Of a stretch of DNA of 64,000 nt, positions 38,532-48,066 are shown piece after piece. The stretch's first letter is position 1. Every line of letters begins with the position of its first letter. Source of the DNA: Labilibacter marinus (GTDB lineage: Bacteria; Bacteroidota; Bacteroidia; Bacteroidales; Marinilabiliaceae). The notes below the pieces were generated by a model, which made no database searches, had not been told where the DNA came from, and worked only from the letters and a program-made list of their open reading frames with translations. Location of the stretch: contig NZ_LXYE02000024.1 in NCBI RefSeq assembly GCF_001659685.2, positions 186,001-250,000 of the forward strand, given 5' to 3'. A program made the position numbers and the translations under genes.

Positions 38532-38565
38532 AATATCATATTGTACTATTTTAATATCAGATTGT
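38532..38565 (+). promoter_or_regulatory. Direct repeat, possible regulator site upstream of the isomerase gene
   Basis: AATATCATATTGT (38532-38544) and AATATCAGATTGT (38553-38565) are direct repeats with 12 of 13 identical positions, 21 bp apart, about two helical turns. They lie 137 bp upstream of the isomerase start in an otherwise geneless gap. The ATCATATTG core also occurs inside the spacer of module B, but the 79-bp spacing to TAnnTTTG is absent. Confidence 0.35.
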
Positions 38566-38701
38566 CTCTTGATAAAGGAGGATAATTAACTGATTTTTGA
38601 TTGAGTTTAAAGTCTTAATAATGTGAGTGAAGAAATGAGTTTTAATCGAAACTTACTTTACGGATAGCATAAGCGAAAAAATATAAATTAAAAGATACAA
38701 A

Positions 38702-40114
38702 ATGACTAAAGTTGGAATGTTTGGAATTGGCTTAGATACATACTGGGATCAGTTTGAAGGATTATTAGAAAGATTAAAAGGTTACCAAAAAGAGATTGCT
38801 AATAAAATGGAAAGTTTTGGTGCCGATGTGATTGATGCTGGTTTAGTTGATTGTCCTGAAAAGGCTGTTGAAGCAGGTGATTACCTAAAGAAGAATGATG
38901 TAGATATCGTCTTTTTATACGTCTCTACTTATGCTCTTTCATCAACAGTATTGCCTGTAGCGCAGAAATTAAATTGCCCTATTGTCATTTTAAATATACA
39001 GCCTGTAGCTGCTATTGATTATGAGAGTTTCAACAAAATGGGTGATCGTGGTGCAATGACTGGCGAATGGTTAGCACATTGTCAGGCCTGTTCGGTACCT
39101 GAATTAGCTAATGTATTTAATAGAGCAGGTATTGGCTATGAGTTTATTACAGGTTATTTAGGCGAGCAAGCTGTATGGGATGAAATGCAAGATTGGATTG
39201 ATGCTGCAAAAGTAGCTGCTGCCATGCGCACAAATCGATTGGGTGTACTTGGACATTACTACTGTGGTATGTTAGATGTTTATACCGATTTAACTAAACA
39301 AGCGGCAGCCTTTGGAACGCACATTGAGTTGGTTGAGATGTGTGAGGTGAAAAAGTATCGCGATGAAGCTACTGACGCCGAAGTTGATGCAAAGATTAAA
39401 GAATTTCATAGCACATTTGAAGTTGTTGAAGCTTGCGAGCAAGATGAAATTACGCGTGCTGCGCGAACTTCTGTTGCTTTGGATAAGTTGGTAGAAGCTC
39501 ATAAACTTGGTTCTATGGCCTACTATTACGAAGGTGAAGCGGGTAATGATTATGAGGATATTGTGACTTCTGTAATTGCTGGTAATACTTTATTAACGGG
39601 TAAAAATATTCCCGTTGCTGGCGAGTGTGAAGTGAAGAATGCACAAGCCATGAAAATTATGGATTTATTCGGTGTTGGAGGTTCGTTCTCTGAATTCTAT
39701 GCTATGGATTTTAATGATGATATTGTGATGTTAGGCCATGACGGCCCTGCTCATTTTGCCATTGCTGAAGGAAACGTGCAATTGGTGCCATTACCTATTT
39801 ATCACGGAAAACCTGGTAAAGGCTTATCCATTCAAATGACGGTGCAGCATGGACCAGTAACTATACTTTCAGTTGTTGAAGATAAGGAAACGGTTTTCTT
39901 ATTGGTAGCAGAAGGTGAGTCTGTTGAGGGACCTATTCTTCAAATTGGTAACACCAATAGCCGTTATCGTTTTTCTATAGGCGCCAAAAAATTCATGAAT
40001 CAATGGTCGAAGCAAGGACCAGCTCACCATTGTGCCATTGGAGTAGGACATATTGCTGATAAGATTGATAAACTTGGTCATATACTTGATTTAGAGGTGG
40101 TGAAAATCTGTTAA
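38702..40114 (+). CDS. L-fucose/L-arabinose isomerase superfamily protein
   Basis: The 470-residue protein has no signal peptide and is cytoplasmic, unlike every other gene of the locus. It resembles the arabinose/fucose isomerase superfamily: an N-terminal Rossmann-like region (VDIVFLYVSTYALSSTV, CPIVILNIQPV), a central domain (RLGVLGHYYCGMLDVYTD) and a C-terminal fucose-isomerase-like part (LAGECEVKNA-type AGECEVKNAQAMKIMD, VQHGPVTILSV). The family uses Mn-bound Glu/His residues; E and H candidates are present in ACEQDEITRAA and GHDGPAHFAI. It probably isomerises a monosaccharide freed by the locus, but whether that is rhamnose, fucose, arabinose or another sugar is open. It likely forms an operon with the GH78 gene 64 bp downstream. 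Confidence 0.75.
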   Translation: MTKVGMFGIGLDTYWDQFEGLLERLKGYQKEIANKMESFGADVIDAGLVDCPEKAVEAGDYLKKNDVDIVFLYVSTYALSSTVLPVAQKLNCPIVILNIQPVAAIDYESFNKMGDRGAMTGEWLAHCQACSVPELANVFNRAGIGYEFITGYLGEQAVWDEMQDWIDAAKVAAAMRTNRLGVLGHYYCGMLDVYTDLTKQAAAFGTHIELVEMCEVKKYRDEATDAEVDAKIKEFHSTFEVVEACEQDEITRAARTSVALDKLVEAHKLGSMAYYYEGEAGNDYEDIVTSVIAGNTLLTGKNIPVAGECEVKNAQAMKIMDLFGVGGSFSEFYAMDFNDDIVMLGHDGPAHFAIAEGNVQLVPLPIYHGKPGKGLSIQMTVQHGPVTILSVVEDKETVFLLVAEGESVEGPILQIGNTNSRYRFSIGAKKFMNQWSKQGPAHHCAIGVGHIADKIDKLGHILDLEVVKIC

Positions 40115-40178
40115 ATATAATTTGCTTAAATAGGTCGATGTTCCGAAAGCTTGTTTTAATTTATAATTTCTAAAAAAA

Positions 40179-43100
40179 ATGAAAAAGTCATATTCAACTC
40201 ACGTTAAACAATATCTAAATCTATTTTTGTCTATATTATTTGTCGTGTTGCTTAGTGGATGTAAAAGTTCGATAAAAGTATTCGATCTACGTTGCGAATA
40301 CCGCATCAACCCCTTAGGTATCGATAATGTAAATCCGCGCTTAAGCTGGAAAATAATTGATGCCAATAAAACCCGAGGACAAAAACAAACGGCTTATCAG
40401 ATTTTAGTGGCTAGCAGCCCTAAAATATTGAACAGTGATAGGGGTGACCTATGGGATTCTGGCAAGGCAGAAGATTCGAAATCGGTAAATAATGTTTACG
40501 CTGGTAAAGTCTTAATGTCGAACCAGGAATGCTATTGGAAGGTACGTGTTTGGGATATGAATGGCGAAGTTTCAGATTGGAGTGAGGCTGCTAAATTTAC
40601 CATCGGTATTTTAGATGCCAAGGATTGGAAGGGCGAATGGATTCTAAAAGAAGACCAGAAAAAAACGGACCATAACTGGTATCGTAAGAATTTTGAACTG
40701 GCAAAAGAAGCTTCTTTGGCCTATGTTTATGTGGGTTCATTCGGATATCATGAATTGTATGTAAATGGTCACAAAGTAAGTGAGAATGTTATGAATCCAG
40801 TTTCATCTTACATGAAAAAACGTATTCCTTATTTAACGTATGATATCAAGGATTATCTAAAAAAAGGTGATAATGTTATTGCGGTGTGGCATGCGGCAGG
40901 TTGGGCGCGTTGGAGACGAATTAGGGAGTATAGAAATATACCGTTTGTATTTAAAGCTCAAGCTGAAATTGTGTTGGGAGAGGAGCGTTTAAGTATGGGT
41001 ACTGATACAAGCTGGAAGTGTAAAAAAAGCTATAGCGAATATTATGGCGATTGGGATATTCTACGCTTTGGTGGGGAAACTATTGATGATCGAATAAAAG
41101 AAGAGGATTGGAATACGGCTGCTTATGATGATAGTGAGTGGGTGAGTGCAGTGGTTTATGATCCTACAGCTTTAAATGCAAAACTACCAGAGGGTCATAA
41201 TATTTCGTTTGCACTTAATGGGCGTAAGGATAAGACATTAAGAGTTGAATATGCACCCATAAAAGCAAAGTTAAGTGCTCAAATGGTTGAGCCTCAGGTG
41301 CGATTTAAGGAAGTGAAGCCAATTGCAATTAAGGATAATAAAGATGGCACGTATCGCATTGATATGGGTGAGAATTATACCGGCTTTTTCGAAATGAATT
41401 TATTCAATGGAACAGAAGGAGATTCTGTTTTATTTGAAATTTCTGACCAGACAGAGCTTGTGATGAATTGGAAACAGAAGAGTAAATACATTTTTGGAAA
41501 ATCGGGCAAGGGAAAATTTACTAACCGTTTTAATGTAGGGGCTGGACGATGGATTACCGTTTATGGATTAAATTACACGCCTAAATTGGAAGATATTAAA
41601 GGCTATGTGATTACAAATAATCGCAAGCAAATTAGCCAGTTTGAGTCTTCTAGTGAGTTGATGAATCAAATTTATCAAATTAACCTAAATACCTACATTG
41701 CCAATACTATGGATGGTATTTTGGTGGACTGTCCGCACCGAGAAAGACGCGGCTGGGGTGAAGTTACCGTGGCGGCCATGTATGGCGATGCCTTTCCTAA
41801 TTTTGAAACAGGTGCTTATATGGATCAGTATTCACAATACATGCGTGATGCCCAGTTTCCTGATGGTAGAGCTAGAGCGGTATTAAATGAAGAAGATCGA
41901 CCATTCTTAATGTGGAAAGCCAATAGTCCTATTACCATTTGGGAAACCTATAAAATGATGGGCGATGAGAAAATCCTTCAGGATAATTATGACTCAATGC
42001 AAAAATGGTTGACTTGGATGCATAATGCGTCTGATTCAGAAACGGGTGGTGCGCTTAAAATTGGCACACGTGGCAAACGTGAAATGCCTGGTTTAGGTGA
42101 TTGGTGTACACCCAAAGGCAAGTTTTGGGACAGTAGCAACTCGCCAGATGCCGCACATTTTAACAACTGTGCTTATGCTTATATGTTAGCTTGTGCGCAA
42201 AAAACGGCCCAGGCTTTAAGAAAGATTGAAGATGCAAAAATGTATGCTAATCGCTTGAAAGTGCAACAAAAAGCGACGCATGAGTTATCTTATGATTATG
42301 TTACGGGAAAATACCTTGATGGAAAACAAGTCGATCAGGCATTTGCCTTACTTTCAGGTGTAACCCCAGAATCAGAAAAAGAAAAAGTGATTGCACGATT
42401 GGAAGATAATGTACTTTATAAATTTCCATATTACGATACCGGTAGTTCGGGTCAGGCCCTTTATACGCGTTATTTTGCAGAGTATGGTGAGCGTATGGAT
42501 TTAATCTATGAATTATTACAAGATACCCGTCACCCAAGTTATGGTTACTTTGTGAGAGAAGGAAAAACGGTTTGGCCTGAGCGATGGTCGGCAGTGGGTA
42601 ATAGCCAAATTCATACTTGTTACACGGGTATTGGAGCTTATTTTATCAAAGGTTTCGGAGGAATTCGTCCAGATAAAGATAACTATGGGATGCAGAACTT
42701 TATCATTAAGCCTAGCCCTGTTGGCGATCTTACTTTCGCCAATACAGAATTCAACTCCATGTATGGAAAAATTGCAGTGAATTGGGAACGTTCAGAAATC
42801 AACGCCACCTACCATATCGAAATTCCTGTTAATTCTACAGCAAAAGTTTATATTCCAGCCGCAGATGATAAGGATGTTTTAGAAGGTGGCATTCCTGCTG
42901 ATAAACCAGAGGGTATCACTTTTATCGGTGAGGAAAAGAGTAAAGCTGTGGGAAACTATATGGTTTATCAGGTAGAATCAGGCGAGTATAACTTTACTGT
43001 AAATCAAATGCCAACAACGGAATTTCCTGACCCTATTGGCTCAATTGATAATTTATCAAGCATTGGTCGTATGAGTGCATCATCAATGCATATTGTAAAC

Positions 43101-43445
43101 GAAAAAAATCCAGGTTTTGAGGCTTTTAATGCAAATGATGGTGATAAAGGAACTGCATGGAAAGCCAATGGGTTAAATGATGAATGGTTGGAAGTGGCTT
43201 GGTTAAAACCGCAGACTTTTAACAAGGTGCTTATTAATGAAGTAGGTGTGAATATAAATAAGTATAAAATTCAATATTGGGATGGTGCTTCATGGAAGGA
43301 TTTGGTTTTGAATGAAACATGTGGAAGCAATAAAGAACATACCTTTGAAACAATTACTGCAACCAAATGTAGAGTGCTTATTCATCAATCAAAGGATAAA
43401 TCAACGATTGCTGAATTCGGTATTTATTTCTCAAGTAAACCATAA
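40179..43445 (+). CDS. GH78-like alpha-L-rhamnosidase lipoprotein with C-terminal F5/8 type C domain
   Basis: The 1088-residue protein has a lipoprotein signal peptide (LLSGCKS, Cys about 28). It opens like GH78 (FDLRCEYRINPLGIDN), with jelly-roll and concanavalin-like domains, an alpha/alpha barrel and a C-terminal beta-domain. The catalytic signature is divergent: CPHRERRGWGE replaces CPQRDERxGWTGD, with E522 at the usual acid position, and VWPERWS gives base candidate E801. The last 140 residues or so resemble an F5/8 type C (CBM32-like) domain (NANDGDKGTAWKANG, FNKVLINEVG). It is probably a membrane-anchored rhamnosidase specific for a decorated substrate. It is the last gene of the locus. 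Confidence 0.87.
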   Translation: MKKSYSTHVKQYLNLFLSILFVVLLSGCKSSIKVFDLRCEYRINPLGIDNVNPRLSWKIIDANKTRGQKQTAYQILVASSPKILNSDRGDLWDSGKAEDSKSVNNVYAGKVLMSNQECYWKVRVWDMNGEVSDWSEAAKFTIGILDAKDWKGEWILKEDQKKTDHNWYRKNFELAKEASLAYVYVGSFGYHELYVNGHKVSENVMNPVSSYMKKRIPYLTYDIKDYLKKGDNVIAVWHAAGWARWRRIREYRNIPFVFKAQAEIVLGEERLSMGTDTSWKCKKSYSEYYGDWDILRFGGETIDDRIKEEDWNTAAYDDSEWVSAVVYDPTALNAKLPEGHNISFALNGRKDKTLRVEYAPIKAKLSAQMVEPQVRFKEVKPIAIKDNKDGTYRIDMGENYTGFFEMNLFNGTEGDSVLFEISDQTELVMNWKQKSKYIFGKSGKGKFTNRFNVGAGRWITVYGLNYTPKLEDIKGYVITNNRKQISQFESSSELMNQIYQINLNTYIANTMDGILVDCPHRERRGWGEVTVAAMYGDAFPNFETGAYMDQYSQYMRDAQFPDGRARAVLNEEDRPFLMWKANSPITIWETYKMMGDEKILQDNYDSMQKWLTWMHNASDSETGGALKIGTRGKREMPGLGDWCTPKGKFWDSSNSPDAAHFNNCAYAYMLACAQKTAQALRKIEDAKMYANRLKVQQKATHELSYDYVTGKYLDGKQVDQAFALLSGVTPESEKEKVIARLEDNVLYKFPYYDTGSSGQALYTRYFAEYGERMDLIYELLQDTRHPSYGYFVREGKTVWPERWSAVGNSQIHTCYTGIGAYFIKGFGGIRPDKDNYGMQNFIIKPSPVGDLTFANTEFNSMYGKIAVNWERSEINATYHIEIPVNSTAKVYIPAADDKDVLEGGIPADKPEGITFIGEEKSKAVGNYMVYQVESGEYNFTVNQMPTTEFPDPIGSIDNLSSIGRMSASSMHIVNEKNPGFEAFNANDGDKGTAWKANGLNDEWLEVAWLKPQTFNKVLINEVGVNINKYKIQYWDGASWKDLVLNETCGSNKEHTFETITATKCRVLIHQSKDKSTIAEFGIYFSSKP

Positions 43446-44017
43446 CTAGGTTATAAGCTAAAGATGAAAAATACTAATGACTAATTTCCACTTTGCATAA
43501 ACTATATGTTCGCAATAGATATGAAAATACGCTAATTGTGAATGAGTTGTAATCTCTGGGATAGTATTAATTTCCTTTGGTAATTTAGGTTTCCTCTTAT
43601 TTAGCAGTATCTGAAGAGCTTGTTGAAAGCATTTAGGTGGTGCTTTTTCTTTTGGTGTTAAATAAAATTTGCGATACTAGTTTTGCTCTCAAGTTGGTAA
43701 TAAGCTTATTTTTAGAATTATTATCAATTGAATAAATACATCATAAAGAGGATACATTTCAGTTTTGATTCTATTTTTCAATTATTAGGACTAATGTTTT
43801 AATATAAAGAGAAGATTCATTGGTAATTTTATATTATCAAATTTTATTGTTGGTTTATTTATAGGAAATACTGCCATTTTGCTATAAAAGGATGGGATAC
43901 CTATAGATGAAAAACATAACAAAATTAATGCTTTTAATTAGATGGATATATTTAGTTTAATCTCCGTATAATTTGGGGGTGTGATGATTGATTTTTAGTA
44001 AATTAAAAGGTTTTAAA
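43446..44017 (+). other. Intergenic region between the degradation locus and the chemotaxis gene
   Basis: No gene is visible in 572 bp. A small stem AAAGCA (43626-43631) with TGCTTT (43641-43646) followed by TTCTTTT is a weak terminator candidate for the locus. Near the end, TATAATTTG (43970-43978) resembles a -7 element with one extra base and could serve the chemotaxis gene. Confidence 0.4.
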
Positions 44018-45889
44018 ATGAAATTTAAGCTTAGACATACAGACCTTAAGGTTGGGCTGAGATTGACAATCGGTTATGTTTTAATTTTTATATTCTTTGT
44101 TGTTATTGGTTTAGTTGCTATAAAAACTATTAATGAGAATAATAGGCGAGCAATTTTACAATCAGACTTAAACAGAGCGGCAGCTGAGATTTTAGATGTT
44201 GCTCGAACTAGTGAGGTGTTTTCGGTGAGAGGAGCTGAAAGTCAAAAAAAGAAAATTACTAATTTGTTGGCTCACGTTCAAAGAACTACTAAATCTAAGT
44301 CTAGAATTACCAAGTTAAAGTATAATGAGCTAAATGATGTTGTTCTGCAAATGGATACCATTATCGAAAAAAAAGATAAGTATTTTCAGGTTCGAATGGA
44401 ATATGATTCACTTATAGAGCTCAATATTAAAGGGGCTAATTCGATTAAGGATTTTATAGAACAACCAGTATCTATCCTTAAAGGAAATAAAAAGGTTAAT
44501 TATGACAGAAAATCCCAAGAGGTTTATAAACTAATTAATAGATATTATTCTGATTTATTAAGCTATAAAATGGCACCCGGTAAGAATAGTATGGAGAAGA
44601 GGCATAATAATAGGAGTTTAAATCGTATTAGATCCTTGACTTCACAGGTGAAGTCAACTTATTTTATTCAGAATAAAGAGCAAAAAAACACGTTTAACGA
44701 ATTGGTAAGTGATTTAATAGTAATTAATAAAGAATTTATTACCACATCTAAAGCGCATATTGCATGTACAATAGAGTTTAATTCTCGTATACAACCAATT
44801 GTTTCAAACCTAAGGAAAACAGTTGGTATTCTTAAAATGGAAAATGAGAATGATTTAGAATCTGTTATATCACTTATTTTGTATTTGATAGCTGGTGTTA
44901 TGGTAACTAGTATATTCTTAGGCTATTTTATTACGACTTCGGTTACAAAAGGAATAAGTGAATTAGTAAGTGTTGCAAACAGTGTTTCAAGAGGAGTTTT
45001 AGGTGTAAAAATTAAAGATGATTTTGTTTCACGTAAAGATGAAATTGGTAGTTTGTCCCAATCTTTTCAAGAGATGATTGAGATGTTAAAGGGTACTATA
45101 ACGGAGGTTAAAAATGGAATAGATTATCTTTCAACAACATCGAACCAATTAGATAGTAGTTCTCAACAGTTATCAAGTGGAGCTACACAGCAGGCAAGTT
45201 CTGTTGAAGAAATAAGTTCAACAGTTGAGGAAATGGTAACTAATATTGATCAGAATGCAGAGCATGCTTTAAGAACTAAGCAAATGGCTGATGCAACTTT
45301 TATAGAAGTTAGAGACGTTGCTCAGGGTACTCATTCTGCAGTGGGTAAGTCAGAACAGATATCTAGAAAAGTAAAAACCATTGGAGAAATAGCAAGGCAA
45401 ACAAATATTTTAGCCATTAATGCAGCCATCGAAGCAGCCAAAGCTGGTGTTGCAGGAAAAGGTTTTTCTGTTGTTGCAGAAGAGGTGCGTAACCTAGCCG
45501 AAAGAAGTAATGATGCATCCATAATAATTGGGAAGTTATCTGTAGAGGGGTATGAATTATCTCAAAGCGGAGGGGATGGATTGGAAAAAGTAGTTTTTGA
45601 AATAGAGAAGACTGGAGAATTAGTAAATGAAATTTCTGTAGCTAGTCAGGAACAAAAAGTGGGTGCTAATCAGATTAATACAGCGTTAAATTCCTTAAAC
45701 GGATTGACTCAAGTTAATGCTGCACAATCAGAAGAAATTGCAGCTAGTGCAAATGAGTTAAAATTACAAGCAGAAAAACTTAGCATTGCGATATCAACAT
45801 TTAGTATGCAGGATGAGGAAGAAGTAGAAGAAAAGCGTAGTAGATTATTCACAAGAATAATGAAGAAAGCTTTTAATAATAAAAAGTAA
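44018..45889 (+). CDS. Methyl-accepting chemotaxis protein
   Basis: The ATG at 44018 is preferred to the in-frame TTG at 43988 because it leaves a normal short cytoplasmic tail before TM1. The protein of 623 residues has TM1 (about 16-38), a helical extracytoplasmic sensor (about 40-285), TM2 (about 288-310), a HAMP domain (about 312-365) and a cytoplasmic signalling coiled coil. The hairpin tip [20 protein letters not shown] is intact, and flanking [19 protein letters not shown] marks methylation helices. It relays a ligand signal to CheA/CheW encoded elsewhere. No chemotaxis partners are nearby. Bacteroidota mostly glide rather than swim, so the output may be gliding or another response. 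Ligand unknown. Confidence 0.93.
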   Translation: MKFKLRHTDLKVGLRLTIGYVLIFIFFVVIGLVAIKTINENNRRAILQSDLNRAAAEILDVARTSEVFSVRGAESQKKKITNLLAHVQRTTKSKSRITKLKYNELNDVVLQMDTIIEKKDKYFQVRMEYDSLIELNIKGANSIKDFIEQPVSILKGNKKVNYDRKSQEVYKLINRYYSDLLSYKMAPGKNSMEKRHNNRSLNRIRSLTSQVKSTYFIQNKEQKNTFNELVSDLIVINKEFITTSKAHIACTIEFNSRIQPIVSNLRKTVGILKMENENDLESVISLILYLIAGVMVTSIFLGYFITTSVTKGISELVSVANSVSRGVLGVKIKDDFVSRKDEIGSLSQSFQEMIEMLKGTITEVKNGIDYLSTTSNQLDSSSQQLSSGATQQASSVEEISSTVEEMVTNIDQNAEHALRTKQMADATFIEVRDVAQGTHSAVGKSEQISRKVKTIGEIARQTNILAINAAIEAAKAGVAGKGFSVVAEEVRNLAERSNDASIIIGKLSVEGYELSQSGGDGLEKVVFEIEKTGELVNEISVASQEQKVGANQINTALNSLNGLTQVNAAQSEEIAASANELKLQAEKLSIAISTFSMQDEEEVEEKRSRLFTRIMKKAFNNKK

Positions 45890-46068
45890 ATAGTAGAATT
45901 GAGTAAGGGTTGTATGTAATATACTATTTCCGTCGCTATGTAAAGGTTGACTTTTCTAATTTTGGGTGATAAGTCCGTTAATATACTTCTTGGGCGAGTT
46001 AGTCAATTTTCATCACGTTTCCTTTGTAACTATTGAGTTGGTTTGGTTTCTCTTTTTGCACGAGGACA

Positions 46069-47283
46069 TTATTGTAAATAAGGTATACTAATATTGACTG
46101 AAGTTCCAATATGTAATTCAGTCAAGAAATTAATATTCCAATTGTGTTTATTGCAGATTTCTTTCACTATTGGCAAACCTAAACCCATTCCTCGATTATT
46201 AGCTTGGTCATTATTATTGAACAACTTAAATATATCTGCATGTTCAGTAGCTGTCATACCTATGCCTTTGTCTGAAATATTAATATGCATTATTGTATTT
46301 TTAATATCGATAGATAGTTCAACTATATCTTCAGAAAATTTTATGGCGTTCCTCAATATTTCTAATAAGGTTACTTCAAAGTAGTAGGTATCTAATCGAT
46401 AATAATTGTGTTTGCGAATGGTGGTTCTGTCAATAAAATGAATCTTTCTTCCTTCAAATTCAGTCCCTATTTTTCGAATAAGAAATTCTATTTTAATGAT
46501 TATTTCATTTATAGAAACATCTTGAAACCTGAATTGCGTTTGATTTGTTTGTAGATTGCTAATAAGTAGTAAGTTGTCTATTTTACTTGTCAATTCATTC
46601 GAATTTTGCCAAATTTTAGAAGTTAAGTGTTGCGTATCTTCATTAGTCTCAAGTAGGTTTAATCCTGCTTGCATTAATCCAACAATACCATTTAAAGGTG
46701 TACGAATCTCATGTGATATATTATTAATTATAGCCTGGCTAAAATTATTCTGGATATCGTTGCCCCATATGTCGCTTTTATATTCTTCAAGAATAACCTT
46801 CATTCTATTGCAATAGAGTGGTATCCGCTGTTGTATGTCTTTTAATTTATGTTTGTCATCTTTACGTGGAAAAACCATTAAACATCCTATGATGGTATTG
46901 TCATAGTTGAGACCAATTGTATAAATATTTTTTAGGTAAAAAACGCTTTCGATTAAATTACATACCCATTCGGATACTATTCCATCAGAAAAATCATATA
47001 ATTTACCATTAAATTGCTCAAATTGTTTTGAGGTATAAAAGTGTTTTCTTCCGTATTCTGAATTTTTAAAGTGTTTACCAACGGGGTTTATTCCTAAAAT
47101 GCGAATTAACTTATTGAAGAAAGGTTTGTTTAATCCTATTAAATCATAAACGTAGGCTTCATCCTTTTTCTCATTAAGTTGATTTAGTATAATAATTGAG
47201 TTTGGAATAATTTTCTGAATATCAATGCTTAATAAATCGTATACTTCATTTATTGTTTTAGTGTTATTAATCTGGTAATTCAT
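46069..47283 (-). CDS. Cytoplasmic sensor histidine kinase with GAF-like N-terminus (orphan)
   Basis: The 404-residue protein has no signal peptide or membrane segment. Residues about 1-170 look like a GAF-type sensory domain (DNTIIGCLMVFPRK). A HisKA domain follows with the phospho-acceptor H191 in NISHEIRTPLNG, then an HATPase domain with N box LRNAIKFS, G1 DKGIGM and G2 GMGLGLPIV. No response regulator is encoded beside it, so the partner is elsewhere. It converges on the chemotaxis gene, with a 179-bp gap. A link to the IS66 element beyond its promoter is not indicated. Confidence 0.9.
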   Translation of the reverse strand: MNYQINNTKTINEVYDLLSIDIQKIIPNSIIILNQLNEKKDEAYVYDLIGLNKPFFNKLIRILGINPVGKHFKNSEYGRKHFYTSKQFEQFNGKLYDFSDGIVSEWVCNLIESVFYLKNIYTIGLNYDNTIIGCLMVFPRKDDKHKLKDIQQRIPLYCNRMKVILEEYKSDIWGNDIQNNFSQAIINNISHEIRTPLNGIVGLMQAGLNLLETNEDTQHLTSKIWQNSNELTSKIDNLLLISNLQTNQTQFRFQDVSINEIIIKIEFLIRKIGTEFEGRKIHFIDRTTIRKHNYYRLDTYYFEVTLLEILRNAIKFSEDIVELSIDIKNTIMHINISDKGIGMTATEHADIFKLFNNNDQANNRGMGLGLPIVKEICNKHNWNINFLTELHIGTSVNISIPYLQ

Positions 47284-47919
47284 TTTATATAATATTCAGT
47301 GAAATATCTACTAGTTTGTATTATTATTGTTAATAAAATATCTATTTAAAAAGCAAAAAATGCTTCCTTATATATAGAGTTAGCTTAGGTACGCAAGTGC
47401 TGTTTGATATACGGCGTGTCTATGGAATAGTTGCCTATTTTATATGAAATAATTATTTCTTTTTCGTGGTGTTTTGCGCCGCAAATAAGAATATTATATT
47501 TATAATATTGAATGATATATATCATAAGGAAGTGTGGCTTCAATTATAATAGATAAGTCCGAAGAATAACTGTATTATCCGTGTATAGGATTAGATAGTT
47601 TAAAGCTAAAATAAAAAGTTCTAGCTTCAATGTTTTCGTGGTAAGTGTCAATTATTGATTATTGAAGGATTCTATGTTATAGTTGAATATATGTGTAAAA
47701 GATAGGTTCAAGTTGCTGGTATTTAAATCCATTCGTATTTTTAGGAAAAATAATTTTGCAACGGAATTGGTATGTGTTGTTTCTTGTTGCCTTTATTTTT
47801 AATAAGGCAGAAAAGTAAATAAACAATTGTTTTTATCAGAACCAACTTTTGAAAGTGATCCATATTAAATAAACTTCTCATAAGCTTTATTTTTTAATTG
47901 TAAAAGTGTGTTATTAATG
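47284..47919. other. Intergenic region with palindromes, upstream of the histidine kinase
   Basis: No gene is visible in 636 bp. Two dyads stand out: AATATTATATTTATAATATT (47490-47509) and the perfect 14-bp palindrome ATGATATATATCAT (47512-47525), only 2 bp apart. They lie about 210-240 bp upstream of the kinase start and could be operator sites, although AT-rich DNA produces such dyads by chance. The IS66 left end begins at 47920. Confidence 0.35.
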
Positions 47920-47937
47920 GTAACAGCTCAGGTTTTC
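47920..47937 (+). repeat. IS66 left terminal inverted repeat
   Basis: The sequence starts GTAAC as IS66 ends commonly do. It matches the complement of 49504-49521 at 15 of 18 positions, with mismatches at positions 6, 7 and 16. Confidence 0.8.
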
Positions 47938-48066
47938 ATAAACGGAAGTATTTTTTTAAAAAATCATAATTTTTTCAAGAAAGTGTGAATAAAATCAGGT
48001 CACTATGTTAATAACATGTAGACCGTTTCTGTGTTTGGAAAGATGCAAATCTTGATCTTTGCAGAC

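Noticed and set aside
38532-38640. Sixth copy of the 79-bp regulatory module before the isomerase gene
   Set aside because: The ATCATATTG core is present, but no TAnnTTTG occurs at the required spacing (TAATGTGA is found instead) and the conserved block is missing.
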